Of a DNA stretch of 64,000 bases, positions 17,651 through 26,365 are shown one piece after another. The notes under the pieces are model-generated. The model ran no database searches, was not told the DNA's origin, and worked only from the letters and a program-made list of their open reading frames with translations. Each line of letters begins with the position of its first letter. The stretch's first letter is position 1. Both the position numbers and the translations under genes were made by a program. The DNA is from Alphaproteobacteria bacterium (lineage in GTDB: Bacteria > Pseudomonadota > Alphaproteobacteria > UBA8366 > Aestuariispiraceae): contig SPJV01000216.1 in assembly GCA_006844765.1 (NCBI GenBank), forward strand, positions 9,457 to 73,456, given 5' to 3'.

Positions 17651-18250
17651 ATGGATCGTCGTTTTCCTCCCGCCGTTGTTCGTGAGGGCGTGCGGGCTAC
17701 GGTAAAGTGGTTCAATCCGACCAAGGGGTTCGGGTTTGTTCAGACCGATGATCCGGGCGACCCGGACATCTTCCTCCACGCAACCGCATTGGGCCCTGAT
17801 GCCTCATCGGGTCTTGCAGAAGGCACCAGCATCGTCTGTGACCTCGCAGAAGGTAAGCGTGGCTTGATGGTCGCAACCGTTCATGAGATCGATCGCTCAA
17901 CCGCCGTTGAAGGCGGTTTTGGTGGCGGTGGCGGACATGATAGCGGTGGACAAGGCGGCTATGGCGGCGGCGGTGGCGGCGGATTTGGTGGCCCCGGTGG
18001 TGGTGGCGACCGTCCGAAGCGTCCCCCTCTCGGCCCGTTAAGTGATCCACTCGAAGGCCAGGTTAAATTCTACGACACGGCCAAAGGCTATGGGTTCATC
18101 GCTCTATCAACTGGTGGACGGGATGTCTTTTTCTCGGCCCGGACGCTTCAGCGCAATCAGCTGTTGGCGCCGGAACCGGATCAAATGGTCCGCGTCCAGC
18201 ATAGAGATGGCGAAAAAGGGCCGGTCGCAGACGTGATCGAATACCTGTAA
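17651..18250 (+). CDS. Double cold-shock-domain protein with glycine-rich linker
   Basis: The 199-residue protein contains two cold-shock domains that bind single-stranded RNA or DNA and can act as RNA chaperones. The first (about 12-78) has WFNPTKGFGFV (RNP1, 20-30) and DIFLHAT (RNP2, 39-45). A linker of almost pure Gly (about 93-120) follows. The second (about 133-199) has GYGFI and DVFFSAR and is more divergent. I start at ATG 17651 (GGGGG four bases upstream); the frame is open further up to a GTG at 17612. Two-domain Csp proteins of this kind are common in alphaproteobacteria. The methyltransferase gene begins 19 bases downstream and may be co-transcribed. Confidence 0.9.
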   Translation: MDRRFPPAVVREGVRATVKWFNPTKGFGFVQTDDPGDPDIFLHATALGPDASSGLAEGTSIVCDLAEGKRGLMVATVHEIDRSTAVEGGFGGGGGHDSGGQGGYGGGGGGGFGGPGGGGDRPKRPPLGPLSDPLEGQVKFYDTAKGYGFIALSTGGRDVFFSARTLQRNQLLAPEPDQMVRVQHRDGEKGPVADVIEYL

Positions 18251-18269
18251 GCCACAGGTCACGCTTCAA

Positions 18270-19091
18270 ATGACACTTCCTCCTCCGGATTCCGTCCTGG
18301 ACTACTGGTCGGTAAAGGCTGACCCGTGGACAAAATGGGCGGATACCGTCGCGCCCTTAGCGGCACGATTCAACATGCATCTTATTGAAGAGGCACGGAT
18401 CGAACCGGGGATGCGGGTGCTCGACATGGCCTCAGGCGCCGGCGAGCCTGTCCTGATGCTCCCGGAACTGGTCGGCCCGGAAGGGTCGGTTGTCGCGACC
18501 GATGTCGTCCCGGAAATGCTAAGCGGTTTGAAACGCCGAAAGGGTGCGGACGCATTGCAGATTTGTGCTGCCGACATGCAGGCACTGCCCTTCAACGATG
18601 CCAGTTTTGACCGCGCGACCTGCCGGTTTGGCATTATGTTCGTGCCCGACCCGGTCGCCGGATTGTCCCAGGTCGCCCGCGTATTGAAAGCGGGCGGTCG
18701 TGCCTCCTTCATGGTCTGGGGGCCGCGGGAAGATCAAACTCTGTTCCCGGTTCTGGCAGAAGCGATTGATCGTGTCTTTGGCTTGGCACCGGATGACCAT
18801 CACTACCAGATCTTTCGCTTTGGGGCAGACGGTAGTCTTACCGACCATTTTGAGCAGGCCGGGTTCATCAATATCACTGAGCGCTCAATCAAATTTACGC
18901 CCAAGGCACCGACGGACCGCCCCTTCTGGCGCCCACAGCTTGATATGAGCTTCGGACATATCATGTCCGACAAGAATGAGGCTGAACGCGCCGCAGTGGA
19001 CGCGGAAATCCGTGCGCTTCTCGAGCCTATGCAGACGGAAGAGGGATATCAGATGAAAGCCCATATCCGGATTGCCTCCGGGGATCGATAG
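18270..19091 (+). CDS. Class I SAM-dependent methyltransferase (UbiE/Methyltransf_11 type)
   Basis: The 273-residue cytoplasmic enzyme shows the Rossmann-like methyltransferase motifs in order: motif I VLDMASGAGEPVL (about 50-62), the acidic end of strand 2 in VVATDVVPEML, motif III-like AADMQALPFNDASFD, and VARVLKAGGRASFMVWG. It would transfer a methyl group from S-adenosylmethionine; the acceptor is unknown. It follows the cold-shock gene by 19 bases on the same strand. The length is usual for the UbiE-like group, but the specific residues for a quinone substrate cannot be judged by eye. Confidence 0.85.
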   Translation: MTLPPPDSVLDYWSVKADPWTKWADTVAPLAARFNMHLIEEARIEPGMRVLDMASGAGEPVLMLPELVGPEGSVVATDVVPEMLSGLKRRKGADALQICAADMQALPFNDASFDRATCRFGIMFVPDPVAGLSQVARVLKAGGRASFMVWGPREDQTLFPVLAEAIDRVFGLAPDDHHYQIFRFGADGSLTDHFEQAGFINITERSIKFTPKAPTDRPFWRPQLDMSFGHIMSDKNEAERAAVDAEIRALLEPMQTEEGYQMKAHIRIASGDR

Positions 19092-19207
19092 AGGCGCAGT
19101 GGCCCACTAGCGCCAACCTTCCCCTAAACCCGCAACTCCTATAAGCTTTTGGGATGGTGGCGCATGCGTATCAACCATCCGACGAGATGGTTTGGAGAAA
19201 AGAGCCG

Positions 19208-20068
19208 ATGTTCTACATCGCTAGACTATTCGGCAATCGAACGAAATCTGTAGGCGCCATCGGGCTGGCGACCGCTTTGATGCTTTCCGCATGCATGACG
19301 ACGGAACCAGCGAGCTCTCCCGCAACAGGCGCAAATTTAACAAGCAACGCACAGCCAACCATCGATGCACTGATGGCCGCTGGAACCGAACGTGCGGCGC
19401 GCGGAGAATTTATGACTGCGGCCGCGCTTTTCCGAAGCGCCCATGAGGCCTCGCCAGATGCCAGCGAGCCCCTTATTGCTCTCGGCAATGCATTAAGCGC
19501 GGCAAATGCCCATCGCGACGCGGCTACAGCCTATGAAAAAGCAAGCAAGGTAACGAATGCCCGCGCCGAGGCGTTTCGCGGGCTCGGCAATGCGCGCATC
19601 TTGCTGGGCAACTATGATGCCGCGCGCCAAAATTTTCTGGAAGCCGTTGAGCGCGCGCCGGACGATTGGCGGAACTATCTGGGCCTCGGTGTCGCCTATG
19701 ACATGTTGGGACTTGGTGACAGTGCACAGCTGGCCTATCGGCAAGGGTTGGAGATTGACCCTAAAAACGCTGACCTCAGGCTGAATTTCGGGTTATCCCT
19801 TGCCTTGACCGATCAGGTTGATTTGGCTTTGCGCCACCTGGGCGTCCTCGTTTCCAAGGAACAGGCATCGCCTCAAGCCCGGCAAACCCTCGCCTTCGCC
19901 TACACCCTGTCCGGCGAAGAAGAGACTGCCCGTCAATGGCTTGCTGTCGATATGGATGTTGCTGAGATTGACCGCGCAATTGCGTCGTTTCAAGCTATTG
20001 GGGACATCGAAGATCCTGTCAGACGCGCCCGTGCAATGAACACAACAAATCTGAGTCTGACTGAGTAG
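19208..20068 (+). CDS. TPR lipoprotein, TadD-like
   Basis: I start at ATG 19208 (GGAG at 19194-19197), which gives 286 residues with a clean lipoprotein signal, ATALMLSAC, and Cys at about residue 29; the frame is open to 19154. The mature protein is made of about five tetratricopeptide repeats, such as LGNALSAANAHRDAATAYEKA and LGLGVAYDMLGLGDSAQLAY. The order resembles TadD, the outer-membrane lipoprotein of Flp/Tad pilus assembly, including the closing block FAYTLSGEEETARQWLAVDM. No other tad gene is in the window, so the role in a pilus is uncertain; a stray TadD paralogue is the cautious reading. Confidence 0.75.
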   Translation: MFYIARLFGNRTKSVGAIGLATALMLSACMTTEPASSPATGANLTSNAQPTIDALMAAGTERAARGEFMTAAALFRSAHEASPDASEPLIALGNALSAANAHRDAATAYEKASKVTNARAEAFRGLGNARILLGNYDAARQNFLEAVERAPDDWRNYLGLGVAYDMLGLGDSAQLAYRQGLEIDPKNADLRLNFGLSLALTDQVDLALRHLGVLVSKEQASPQARQTLAFAYTLSGEEETARQWLAVDMDVAEIDRAIASFQAIGDIEDPVRRARAMNTTNLSLTE

Positions 20069-20109
20069 AGGAACGGCTGACCCCGTCTCTCCCCGAACTT
20101 CAGAAACAT

Positions 20110-20427
20110 TCAATCAGTTGATTTCGGTAAGGGAGATCCGGCGGCCGGCGCAATTTCCTGTAACGCATCTATGGTTTCTTCTGCGATTTCCATGTCGCCG
20201 CCCGACATTTCACGGGCCGCTTGGAAGGCTCCAAGGCCCCCAAAAACGGCCAGCGCCACCACCAGACAGAACACAATCCTATTGGTATTGGTTTTTGGCG
20301 CAGCCTTCATCCTAATTGGCGGCGCAGCGCGGGTCTCCACCAAGCCGATATCGGACTTGGAGAGGTTCTTGCTTGCCAGAACTTCTTCAATCGACCGCCT
20401 GGGTCTATTGAGATATGGACTTGTCAT
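20110..20427 (-). CDS. Small single-span membrane protein of unknown function
   Basis: The frame runs from 20514, but ATG 20427 gives a sensible 105-residue product beginning MTSPYLNRPRRSIEEVLASK. Residues 1-45 are basic and cytoplasmic in appearance. One hydrophobic segment, IVFCLVVALAVFGGLGAF (about 50-67), crosses the membrane, and an acidic Ala/Glu-rich tail follows. I recognise no family. The gene is convergent with the TadD-like gene, 41 bases apart. The upstream GGCGGG is a weak ribosome binding site. Confidence 0.5.
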   Translation of the reverse strand: MTSPYLNRPRRSIEEVLASKNLSKSDIGLVETRAAPPIRMKAAPKTNTNRIVFCLVVALAVFGGLGAFQAAREMSGGDMEIAEETIDALQEIAPAAGSPLPKSTD

Positions 20428-20842
20428 ACACCCGCCACGTCTGGCCCTTGTTTTCCAATCTCCGTCGCACTGCACGACAGGAGAATTTCGTAAGGGCACA
20501 GTTTTTGTTTTCAAAACACCAGCTGTCTCAATCCTGCCCAGATCGAGCGCCAGTTAATAATCAAAGAGAAGACGCCAATTTTTGGCCGTTACTGGTACAT
20601 AGGACACAGAAAAATTTAATGTTAACGTTCAGACACTTGGTCCTGCAAAAACGCAATAGCTTTGAAAAAGCTCCGCATCCCCGCACGGCACAAAAAGACT
20701 TCTAACCCCTCCACACGGTCTTGTTATCACTTTTCATTGGAGAATCCCAGACAGAATCCTAACAACACTTGATCGGACCGTTGAGAGGTGCTGTGCTTCC
20801 GGGGATGGGGCTAAAGAACAATCAACGCGTTAGGATATTTTT
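20428..20842. other. Intergenic region between divergent small genes
   Basis: About 415 bases of lower GC content separate the small membrane protein from the FliL-like gene. I see no RNA gene, repeat or clear terminator; it probably carries promoters for both divergent genes. Confidence 0.4.
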
Positions 20843-21271
20843 ATGGTTTTTTGGCAAAAATTTGGCACTTGGATAGAAATTTTCCCAACAACCGGCAAGA
20901 TTTTGGCGCTTACCGGCGTACTCTTGCTGGGTCTTGGCGCACCAGCTGTGCAGGCAGCAGATAGCAAGGGACCGTTTTATATGGAAATGGATCCTGTCAC
21001 GGTCCAGTTCGAACACGCGACCTGCAAGCGGACAATCATGGCCCTTAACCTACTGATCGAGTACACGAAGGCGGATAAGCAGGGGCAAATCTACGCCTAT
21101 AAACCGAAGTTGAAGTCTTTGTTATTTGCAGCGTTTGACGACCATCTGGCCGAGGCCAAAACTGCGAAACGTAGCCGCATTCAGAAAATCGCCAAACGCG
21201 TCATTCAAAAGGCACTCGGGAAGAAACTGGTCTCAGACGTCCTGATCTCTCAAATGATGTTACAGAAGTAA
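20843..21271 (+). CDS. Exported or membrane-anchored protein with FliL-like C-terminal pattern
   Basis: The 142-residue product has a hydrophobic N-terminal segment ending in APAVQAA (about 20-40), which could be a cleavable signal or an anchor. The rest follows the outline of FliL, the periplasmic stator-supporting protein of the flagellar motor: an opening strand YMEMDPVTVQF, a middle with a helix pair, and a final VSDVLISQMMLQ, like the V-x-D-V-L-x-x-x-x-x-Q end of FliL. The similarity is weak and the helix pair contains an unusually basic stretch (KTAKRSRIQKIAKR). No flagellar gene is nearby. It may be a FliL-like paralogue or an unrelated exported protein. Confidence 0.45.
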   Translation: MVFWQKFGTWIEIFPTTGKILALTGVLLLGLGAPAVQAADSKGPFYMEMDPVTVQFEHATCKRTIMALNLLIEYTKADKQGQIYAYKPKLKSLLFAAFDDHLAEAKTAKRSRIQKIAKRVIQKALGKKLVSDVLISQMMLQK

Positions 21272-21297
21272 CGTCGCGGACAGACGTGACACGGGCA

Positions 21298-22206
21298 CTA
21301 GGCCTGTGCGAACGCCAGGGCGCAGCCGAATAGGCTATCACCTGGAACCACCAGACCGGCGCGCGCCCAAAGTGTCTGAACAGGACCGTCTTTCAACTGC
21401 GCTTCCAGTGCAGCCATGTCCGACACCGTAATCCGCATCGCGGCGAAATGCGGCCCTTCCGGCGCATCCTTAGCCAACGGACCGTACCAGTCTTCATAAA
21501 TGCTGGGTGTCATCGCGCGAACACGACCACGCGCCGTCTCGACAACCACGCCCGTCGCATCCACGGAGACCGCATCGGGGGTTTGCAGGCCGCCCAATAA
21601 GGGTACCAACTGTTCCGGCTCGGCCGCGACCATGACGACTTCATCAATCGCCAGCGCCCTATTTGTGTGGTTTTGGTAATCCGGTTTCCAGAACAGTTCC
21701 GGCGCATGTTGCTGACAGGTGAAGAATGCCGCTTCCGGTGTCTCCAGGGGCGGCACGAAGGCAAGAGAGAAAGCAACCTGCTTCTCCGTCCCATCCGGCT
21801 GGCGGGCAATCCGCGCGAAATCGAAGGGCTCCAGGTCAGCCAGTCCCTTCTCCGCAAACTCATCCCGGTCGCTGCGGGAATCCTGACCTTCGAAGACCAA
21901 CATTGAACAGCCTTCCCGACGCGCCAGGATATCCCGTACAAAGGCGCCAAAACTGAAAATCCGCGCCCGAGGGTCATGTTCGACAAGCTTGCCTTCATCG
22001 GCGACCGTGATGATCTCCAGGAAGCTGCCATTCAACTGCACCAGCTGATTCGATGTGCCCCAGTCGTGATCTCCACGCGGTGTCACCGTGAACCCCAGTG
22101 TGCGATAGGTCTCAACGGCTTGTTCAAGATCCCGGACACCCAGGACCAGGTGATCGATCCCCCGCCCCGGCAGGATCGCTGTTCCTTTATCCGCATCACT
22201 GGTCAT
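21298..22206 (-). CDS. VOC/glyoxalase-like domain protein
   Basis: The 302-residue protein begins with GIDHLVLGVRDLEQAVETYRTLGFTV, the classic opening of the vicinal-oxygen-chelate fold with its first metal-binding His, and has a second half starting around LAIDEVVMVAAEPEQLVPLLG. It resembles the Glyoxalase_3-type family (PF13468 in my memory). VOC enzymes act as dioxygenases, lyases or resistance proteins, so the reaction cannot be stated. Its start overlaps the stop of the upstream MarR-type regulator by four bases, so the two are translationally coupled and this gene is a likely target of that regulator. Confidence 0.8.
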   Translation of the reverse strand: MTSDADKGTAILPGRGIDHLVLGVRDLEQAVETYRTLGFTVTPRGDHDWGTSNQLVQLNGSFLEIITVADEGKLVEHDPRARIFSFGAFVRDILARREGCSMLVFEGQDSRSDRDEFAEKGLADLEPFDFARIARQPDGTEKQVAFSLAFVPPLETPEAAFFTCQQHAPELFWKPDYQNHTNRALAIDEVVMVAAEPEQLVPLLGGLQTPDAVSVDATGVVVETARGRVRAMTPSIYEDWYGPLAKDAPEGPHFAAMRITVSDMAALEAQLKDGPVQTLWARAGLVVPGDSLFGCALAFAQA

Positions 22207-22739
22207 GCGCCATTCTCCCCATCGAAGCGCAGCCTATCCTCGCTGTCACTCATCATCCCCAACATCACGGCACGGAAACCAGCCACCGCCTCGGCCCCGG
22301 CCTCCCGATAAGCACGGGCGAAGCGTTGCCGTTGGTTTTCGGTCAACTCACGCTCCAAGCTGCGCCCTTTTTCCGTCAGCTCCAAGAGCCGTTGGCGCCG
22401 GTCACGCTGGCCTTGTGTCTGTTCGACATAGCCTTCTTCAACCAATTGGCCGAGCACCCGACTGAGACTCTGTTTCGTTATCTTAAGAACATCGAGTAGC
22501 TCTGACACGGTGCAGCCTGGATATCGTCCGATAAAGTATAATGCGCGGTGATGGGCGCGCCCCAGTTTAAGCGTCGCCAGGATTGCATCCGGTTCCGATG
22601 TAAAATCCCGATAGGCGAAGAACAGCATCTCGATACCCTGGCGCAGTTCTTCATCGCGCAGGAAGAGCGGATTGGCCCCCGGCTTGCCCGGTCGGACCGA
22701 TGCCGAACGAAGAGAAGCGGGGTGTCTTTCATCAGTCAT
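22203..22739 (-). CDS. MarR-family transcriptional regulator
   Basis: The 178-residue protein holds a winged helix-turn-helix: ALYFIGRYPGCTVSELLDVLKITKQSLSRVLGQL is the recognition region, followed by the wing EEGYVEQTQGQRDRRQRLLELTEKG with the DRR motif typical of MarR. Flanking N- and C-terminal helices fit a dimerisation interface. MarR proteins usually repress their own operon and respond to small aromatic or stress ligands. The VOC gene is coupled to it by a four-base overlap, and the divergent aminotransferase gene begins 233 bases away. The N-terminal 25 residues are rich in Arg/Pro and may be disordered. Confidence 0.9.
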   Translation of the reverse strand: MTDERHPASLRSASVRPGKPGANPLFLRDEELRQGIEMLFFAYRDFTSEPDAILATLKLGRAHHRALYFIGRYPGCTVSELLDVLKITKQSLSRVLGQLVEEGYVEQTQGQRDRRQRLLELTEKGRSLERELTENQRQRFARAYREAGAEAVAGFRAVMLGMMSDSEDRLRFDGENGA

Positions 22740-22972
22740 GCGAAGCGCTCTCCTTCCCGAAAAATTTCGGCCTCAGAAAATTTACGTCAGCATTGTTGAC
22801 ATATATGCCTCACGATGTTACCAAGCGCAACCATCGATCATGGTGGATAGTGACGATTTCGGACTATTTTGGGTAATTTTATTACTTTTAACCGAAATCA
22901 TCCATAGATTGATCGGTTTATGAACCCCTGTGGCGAGACCCGCGCCTCGCCGATGTGTTGGAGATGAAAACG

Positions 22973-23887
22973 ATGGCCCTAATGCCTTTTGATGACCGCG
23001 ACGGCTTTATCTGGTTGAACGGGGAGATGATTGAGTGGCGTGATGCGAAGCTGCATATGCTGAGCCACGCCCTGCATTATGCCTCCTCCGTCTTTGAAGG
23101 AGAGCGCGTCTATGGCGGGAATGTATTCAAGCTGACCGAGCATTCGGCACGGTTGATCAAATCCGCCGATCTGTTGGATTTCGAAATCCCTTATTCCGTC
23201 GAAGAGTTGGATGACGCAACCCGCGCGGTGGTCGAGCAGAACAATATCGACGATGGCTATGTCCGCCCGATTGCCTGGCGCGGGTCGGAGATGATGGGCG
23301 TGTCTGCTCAAGCCTCCAAGATCAATGTCGCCATCGCAGCCTGGGAATGGCCGGCCTATTTCTCGCCGGAAGCCCGGATGCGAGGGTTGAAGATGCGGAT
23401 TGCCGATTACCGCCGCCCGGATCCACAAACCGCGCCGACGGAAAGCAAGGCCGCGGGTCTCTATATGATCTGCACCCTGTCCAAGCATAAGGCAGAGAAG
23501 GAAGGCTTCCACGATGCGCTGATGCTGGATTGGCGCGGCTATGTGGCAGAGGCGACGGGCGCCAATGTCTTCTTCCTGATGGAAGACGGCAAGCTGCACA
23601 CCCCGACGCCCGATTGCTTCCTGGACGGGATCACCCGCCGCACGGTCATCGGTCTGGCAAAGGACATGGGGTACGAGATCGTCGAACGCCATATCGCGCC
23701 GGAAGATCTGGCAAATGCCACCGAAGCCTTCCTGACAGGGACGGCGGTGGAGGTCACCCCGATTTCTTCCATCGGCGACTACAACTTCAACCCGGGCCGG
23801 ACCTGTGAGGGTCTGATGAAGGCTTATGACGAATTGGTTCGCCGCCCGACCGACAAGGCAGCCCTGATTTCAGGCAGCGCAGCCTAA
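22973..23887 (+). CDS. ilvE: Branched-chain amino acid aminotransferase (class IV)
   Basis: This PLP enzyme exchanges the amino group between glutamate and leucine, isoleucine or valine. I place the start at ATG 22973, nine bases after GGAG (22960-22963); alternatives at 22955 and 22964 sit on or beside that site. The 304-residue product shows HALHYASSVFEGERVY (active-site entrance), the PLP lysine region SKHKAEKEGFHDALMLD and the fold-type IV signature E-A-T-G-A-N-V-F-F, then TGTAVEVTPI. All fit bacterial IlvE. The gene appears monocistronic: it ends three bases before the convergent YjbQ stop. Confidence 0.92.
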   Translation: MALMPFDDRDGFIWLNGEMIEWRDAKLHMLSHALHYASSVFEGERVYGGNVFKLTEHSARLIKSADLLDFEIPYSVEELDDATRAVVEQNNIDDGYVRPIAWRGSEMMGVSAQASKINVAIAAWEWPAYFSPEARMRGLKMRIADYRRPDPQTAPTESKAAGLYMICTLSKHKAEKEGFHDALMLDWRGYVAEATGANVFFLMEDGKLHTPTPDCFLDGITRRTVIGLAKDMGYEIVERHIAPEDLANATEAFLTGTAVEVTPISSIGDYNFNPGRTCEGLMKAYDELVRRPTDKAALISGSAA

Positions 23888-23890
23888 CCT

Positions 23891-24310
23891 CTACGTTCCG
23901 ATCAAATGCAGTGAGACCCGCCTCCTATGGGGGCGGGTCCTGTGTTCGAAGAGGTATAATCCCTGCCAGGTTCCCAGCACAGGACGCCCGCCGGATACTG
24001 GAATGGCGAGCGATACATCGGTTAGCGCGCTGCGGATATGGGCGGGCATGTCATCCGGGCCTTCCGCCGTGTGGCGGTAGAGGCTGGGGTCTTCCTTCAC
24101 CAGACGCTTGAAGAAAGTCTCCAAATCTCGCTGCACATCTGGATCGGCATTCTCCTGAATCGTCAGGGAGGCGGAGGTATGCCGGCAGAAGACCGTCAGC
24201 AACCCGGTCTCAATCCCCTGCTCCCGCACCCAGCCGGTGACATCGCGGGTGATCTCTATCAGACCTTGCCCGCGCGTTTCGACGATCACTTCCGTTTCAC
24301 TCTGCCGCAT
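23891..24310 (-). CDS. YjbQ/UPF0047 family protein
   Basis: The 139-residue protein starts MRQSETEVIVETRGQGLIEIT as is usual for this family (an ATG at 24319 adds three residues). It keeps the conserved blocks LLTVFCRHTSASLTIQEN with the family His, MPAHIRSALTDVS and GTWQGLYLFEHR. UPF0047/YjbQ proteins form trimers with a His cluster; some members have been reported to have secondary thiamine-phosphate synthase activity, but the main role is unsettled. It is convergent with ilvE and has no thiamine neighbours. A short GACCCGCC/GGCGGGTC inverted repeat lies inside its 3' end. Confidence 0.9.
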   Translation of the reverse strand: MRQSETEVIVETRGQGLIEITRDVTGWVREQGIETGLLTVFCRHTSASLTIQENADPDVQRDLETFFKRLVKEDPSLYRHTAEGPDDMPAHIRSALTDVSLAIPVSGGRPVLGTWQGLYLFEHRTRPHRRRVSLHLIGT

Positions 24311-24487
24311 GGCTCTCATTGGTGAGGATATCGGACAGATTTGTAAAGCAGGCAGGCCACCCCCGTCCGATAGTCACCCGTGCATCTTCCATGCTGACGC
24401 CTTCATGCCGCAAACGCAGTCTTCGTCGCCTTACCCTCGGCTTCGAAGTCCATAGTGACGGTCGAGAATAGCGTCGTGCGCGCTTCC

Positions 24488-25888
24488 CTAAAGACTGACG
24501 ATCTTACCCGGGTTCATGATGTTATCCGGGTCCATGGCCTGTTTCAGGGTCCGCATAACGGCGACCGCCTCTCCATGTTCATGGGTCAGGAAGTGCTTTT
24601 TGCCGTAACCGATGCCATGTTCCCCGGTGCAGGTGCCGCCGAAGGCGATGGCACGGTGGTTCATGCGCTCGACCAAATCCTTGCAGCGCTGTTTTTCCGC
24701 TTCATCCTCCTCATCGAAGAGCATGACGAGATGGAAATTGCCGTCCCCGACATGGCCAACGATAGGGGCGAGAACCCCGGTCTCGGCGATATCGCGTTTG
24801 GTCTCCAACAGGCATTCGGCGAGGTTTGAGATCGGCACACAGACATCGGTCGGCATTCCGACTTTCCCCGGCGCCAGCCGCAGCGCCGCATAAAAGGCAT
24901 CATGCCGGGCCTGCCAAAGCTTCGTGCGTTCTTCCTGATGCGCGGTCCATTGAAAGGCACTGCCGCCGAATTCATCCGACAGGTCCTTTACCATTTCCGC
25001 CTGTTCCGCCGCCGAAGCGTCGGTTCCATGAAATTCGAAGAACAGGGTCGGCTTGTCCTCATACCCTTCCAATTCCGAATAGCGGATACAGGCAGCCATC
25101 TGCACATCATCCAATATTTCGATCCGCGCCACGGGAATGCCGGACTGAATGGTCAGGATTACTGTGTTCACAGCAGCCTCGAGATCCGGATACTGACAGA
25201 CCGCGCTGGTGATCGCTTCTGGGATACCATAGAGCCGCAGTTGTACTTCCGTGATGATCCCGAGTGTCCCTTCAGAGCCCACGAAAAGCCGCGTCAGGTC
25301 GTAGCCCGCCGCTGATTTCTTGGCCCGTCCCCCGGTCTTGATGATTCGCCCATCGGCCAGGACAACGGTCAGGCCCAACACATTCTCTCGCATCGTGCCA
25401 TAACGAACGGCATTGGTGCCGGAAGCGCGGGTGGCACTCATCCCCCCGATTGAGGCATCCGCCCCCGGATCAATGGGAAAGAACAGCCCCGTATCGCGCA
25501 GATGCTCATTCAACTGCTTGCGGGTTACCCCGGCCTGGACACGGCAGTCGAGGTCTTCGGCATTGACTTCCAGGACCGCATTCATGGCGGATAGATCGAT
25601 GGAAACCCCACCTTCAACCGCCGCCAAATGCCCTTCCAGCGAGGTGCCCGTGCCGTAGGGAATCACCGGGACCTTATGTTCCGCGCAGATCGAGACGACC
25701 GCCGCCACTTCCTCGGTCGTTTCCGCAAAGATCACCAATTCGGGCGGGATCGGCGCGAAATACCCCTCCCCCTGGCCATGACGTTCCAGCACCGAGGGAG
25801 CCGTACTCGCCCGCTCCCCAAACCGCTGTTTCAAGATATCCAACGCCACCTGGCGCTCATTATTTATTTGGTGTGCTGTATCACTCAT
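24488..25888 (-). CDS. FAD-linked D-lactate/D-2-hydroxyacid dehydrogenase (GlcD/DLD family)
   Basis: I start at ATG 25888, with GGGAG seven bases upstream; the frame is open to 26023 but those residues look non-coding. The 466-residue enzyme has an FAD-binding PCMH domain (about 40-220) with VIPYGTGTSLEGHLAAVEGG and DPGADASIGGMSATRASGTNAVRYG, and a C-terminal cap with GHVGDGNFHL and TCTGEHGIGYGKK, ending MDPDNIMNPGKI. This is the layout of cytochrome-linked D-lactate dehydrogenase and the glycolate oxidase GlcD subunit. GlcE and GlcF are absent, so a single-subunit D-lactate or related hydroxyacid dehydrogenase is more likely. Confidence 0.9.
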   Translation of the reverse strand: MSDTAHQINNERQVALDILKQRFGERASTAPSVLERHGQGEGYFAPIPPELVIFAETTEEVAAVVSICAEHKVPVIPYGTGTSLEGHLAAVEGGVSIDLSAMNAVLEVNAEDLDCRVQAGVTRKQLNEHLRDTGLFFPIDPGADASIGGMSATRASGTNAVRYGTMRENVLGLTVVLADGRIIKTGGRAKKSAAGYDLTRLFVGSEGTLGIITEVQLRLYGIPEAITSAVCQYPDLEAAVNTVILTIQSGIPVARIEILDDVQMAACIRYSELEGYEDKPTLFFEFHGTDASAAEQAEMVKDLSDEFGGSAFQWTAHQEERTKLWQARHDAFYAALRLAPGKVGMPTDVCVPISNLAECLLETKRDIAETGVLAPIVGHVGDGNFHLVMLFDEEDEAEKQRCKDLVERMNHRAIAFGGTCTGEHGIGYGKKHFLTHEHGEAVAVMRTLKQAMDPDNIMNPGKIVSL

Positions 25889-26011
25889 CGCCAACTCCCA
25901 TCGGTGGAGGCCATTTTTTACAGGACATGGACAAGGATTACAAAGGCCACGCCCTGGTTCTGCAAAACCAACGACCATTTGCGCCGGACATGGAGAGGAT
26001 TTTGCAGCGGT

Positions 26012-26059
26012 CTTTGCCGCCATTCTACTTGGCCGTCATTCTACTTGGCCGTCATTCTA
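26012..26059. repeat. 16-bp tandem repeat, two exact copies plus one variant
   Basis: CTTGGCCGTCATTCTA occurs at 26028-26043 and 26044-26059, preceded by a variant with two differences at 26012-26027. It lies upstream of the promoter-like element. Confidence 0.85.
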
Positions 26060-26074
26060 AGGGCGATTATCTGG

Positions 26075-26175
26075 TTAAGCGTCTATCGACAGCCCAAGCC
26101 ATCACCATTAACAGGCCATCACCATTAAAATGTCTTATTCTTCAAAAATACTACTTAAATCTACTTTTTAACATG
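26075..26175 (+). promoter_or_regulatory. Shared promoter/leader element, copy A (internal 17-bp duplication)
   Basis: Copy A begins like the others (AAGCGTCTATCGACAGC) with TCGACA at 26086-26091. Seventeen bases later the -10 position reads TAACAG (26109-26114). A 17-bp duplication (26098-26114, 26115-26131) then places the better box TAAAAT at 26126-26131. Downstream similarity runs through TTCTTCAAAAATACTACTT to AACATGCC, where ATG 26173 matches the start codon of the third paralogue. Confidence 0.7.
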
Positions 26176-26201
26176 CCATTCGGATGTATCGTTACATATA
26201 T

Positions 26202-26240
26202 CGGACTTTTGTAGCGGACTTTTGTAGCGGACTTTTGAGA
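26202..26240. repeat. 13-bp tandem repeat, three copies
   Basis: CGGACTTTTGTAG occurs at 26202-26214 and 26215-26227, and CGGACTTTTGAGA at 26228-26240. The first unit contains the stop codon of the 13-codon leader frame that opens at 26173. Confidence 0.88.
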
Positions 26241-26365
26241 GGCGGGAGGGGATCACCGCGCTGATGCTGGACACCCCAACGCGTTAACGCAGCATGGGTT
26301 TGGCCATTGGCGCCGGAACAACACATTGCCGGGTGATCCGGAACAATCTGAAGACGAGGTTACAC

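Larger units (their letters stand above)
25889..26365. other. Repeat-rich leader of the first paralogue (477 bases)
   Basis: This gap holds three kinds of repeat: a 16-bp tandem array (26012-26059), copy A of the shared promoter/leader element (26075-26175) and a 13-bp tandem array (26202-26240). The start codon that is conserved with the third paralogue falls at 26173 here, but it opens only a 13-codon frame ending at the TAG 26212-26214. The real gene starts at 26366. Confidence 0.75.

Noticed and set aside
23915..23939. Inverted repeat GACCCGCC/GGCGGGTC as terminator for ilvE
   Set aside because: It lies within the coding end of the convergent yjbQ-like gene and has no T-run; only a weak candidate.
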